A stretch of 5,363 nucleotides of DNA from DATAEE01 sp036257535 (GTDB lineage: Bacteria; Acidobacteriota; Vicinamibacteria; Vicinamibacterales; 2-12-FULL-66-21): contig DATAFJ010000274.1 in assembly GCA_036257535.1 (NCBI GenBank), positions 1 to 5,363 on the forward strand, written 5' to 3'. A model generated the notes under the pieces. It was not told where the DNA came from. It worked only from the letters and a program-made list of their open reading frames with translations, and made no database searches. A program made the position numbers and the translations under genes. Below, in pieces: positions 5,252-5,363 of this stretch (within the stretch, counting starts at the first letter, position 1; each line of letters opens with the position of its first letter).

Positions 5252-5363
5252 ATGGACGCGTCGAGTATCTCCACGGTCCTTTCGTTCCTGGCGGCGCCCT
5301 TCGTGGCGAGCCTGATCCTGACGGGGATCCACGCCTATCTCGGCGTCCACGTCGTCGAGCGCG
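5252..5363 (+). CDS. Metal ABC transporter permease, ABC-3 (ZnuB) family, N-terminal fragment
   Basis: The first 37 codons are present and the frame runs off the right edge. A short N-terminus leads into a hydrophobic segment (about residues 8-27), then GIHAYLGVHVVER (25-37), which matches the well-conserved opening of ABC-3 family permeases for zinc, manganese or iron. These inner-membrane proteins pair as a dimer with an ATPase of the ZnuC type; the ATPase is not in this window and would be expected downstream. The ATG follows the TAA of the binding-protein gene (5249-5251) with no gap, and only a weak purine stretch (5231-5239) lies upstream, so translation is probably coupled to the preceding gene. 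Metal specificity cannot be read from this fragment and is taken from the neighbour. Confidence 0.82.
   Translation, partial: MDASSISTVLSFLAAPFVASLILTGIHAYLGVHVVER

Overview
The window reads as high-GC DNA from a Gram-negative bacterium. Two of the encoded proteins are outer-membrane beta-barrels (a TonB-dependent receptor and a second, plug-less barrel), and another is a periplasmic solute-binding protein with a Sec signal. The receptor's N-terminal carboxypeptidase-regulatory-like domain, the His/Cys-rich mini-protein and an intergenic CGCAGAT repeat would fit Acidobacteriota (for example the Vicinamibacteria), but that is an impression from recalled relatives, not a test.

Layout, all on the + strand: (1) the 3' end of a cupin-domain gene, 3-134; (2) a short gap with an inverted repeat and a consensus TATAAT; (3) a small secreted or anchored protein with a compact His/Cys cluster, 180-479; (4) a 111-base gap with a perfect 8-bp hairpin; (5) a ZnuD-like TonB-dependent receptor, 591-2849; (6) an 84-base gap with a terminator-like hairpin followed by a second hairpin that buries the next start codon; (7) an outer-membrane barrel with an N-terminal coiled coil and a Pro/Thr linker, 2934-4277; (8) a 26-base gap made almost entirely of a 10-bp CGCAGAT repeat, which also supplies the next ATG; (9) a ZnuA/TroA-type metal-binding protein, 4304-5251; (10) the first 37 codons of an ABC-3 (ZnuB-type) permease, which begins directly after the previous stop codon and runs off the window. 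No gap exceeds 300 bases.

Read together, genes 3 to 10 look like an envelope-spanning importer for a divalent transition metal, most likely zinc. The receptor and/or second barrel would bring metal across the outer membrane, the binding protein would capture it in the periplasm, and the permease (with an ATPase not seen here) would move it into the cytoplasm. The zinc assignment rests on a three-histidine ligand set in the binding protein and on similarity of the receptor and second barrel to zinc-linked families recalled from memory. No Zur-type regulator or recognisable AT-rich Zur box is in the window. The most unusual features are at gene junctions: the start-codon hairpin at 2895-2936, the repeat-borne start codon at 4304, and a G5 tract at 583-587 where a one-base change would give the receptor a properly charged signal peptide.
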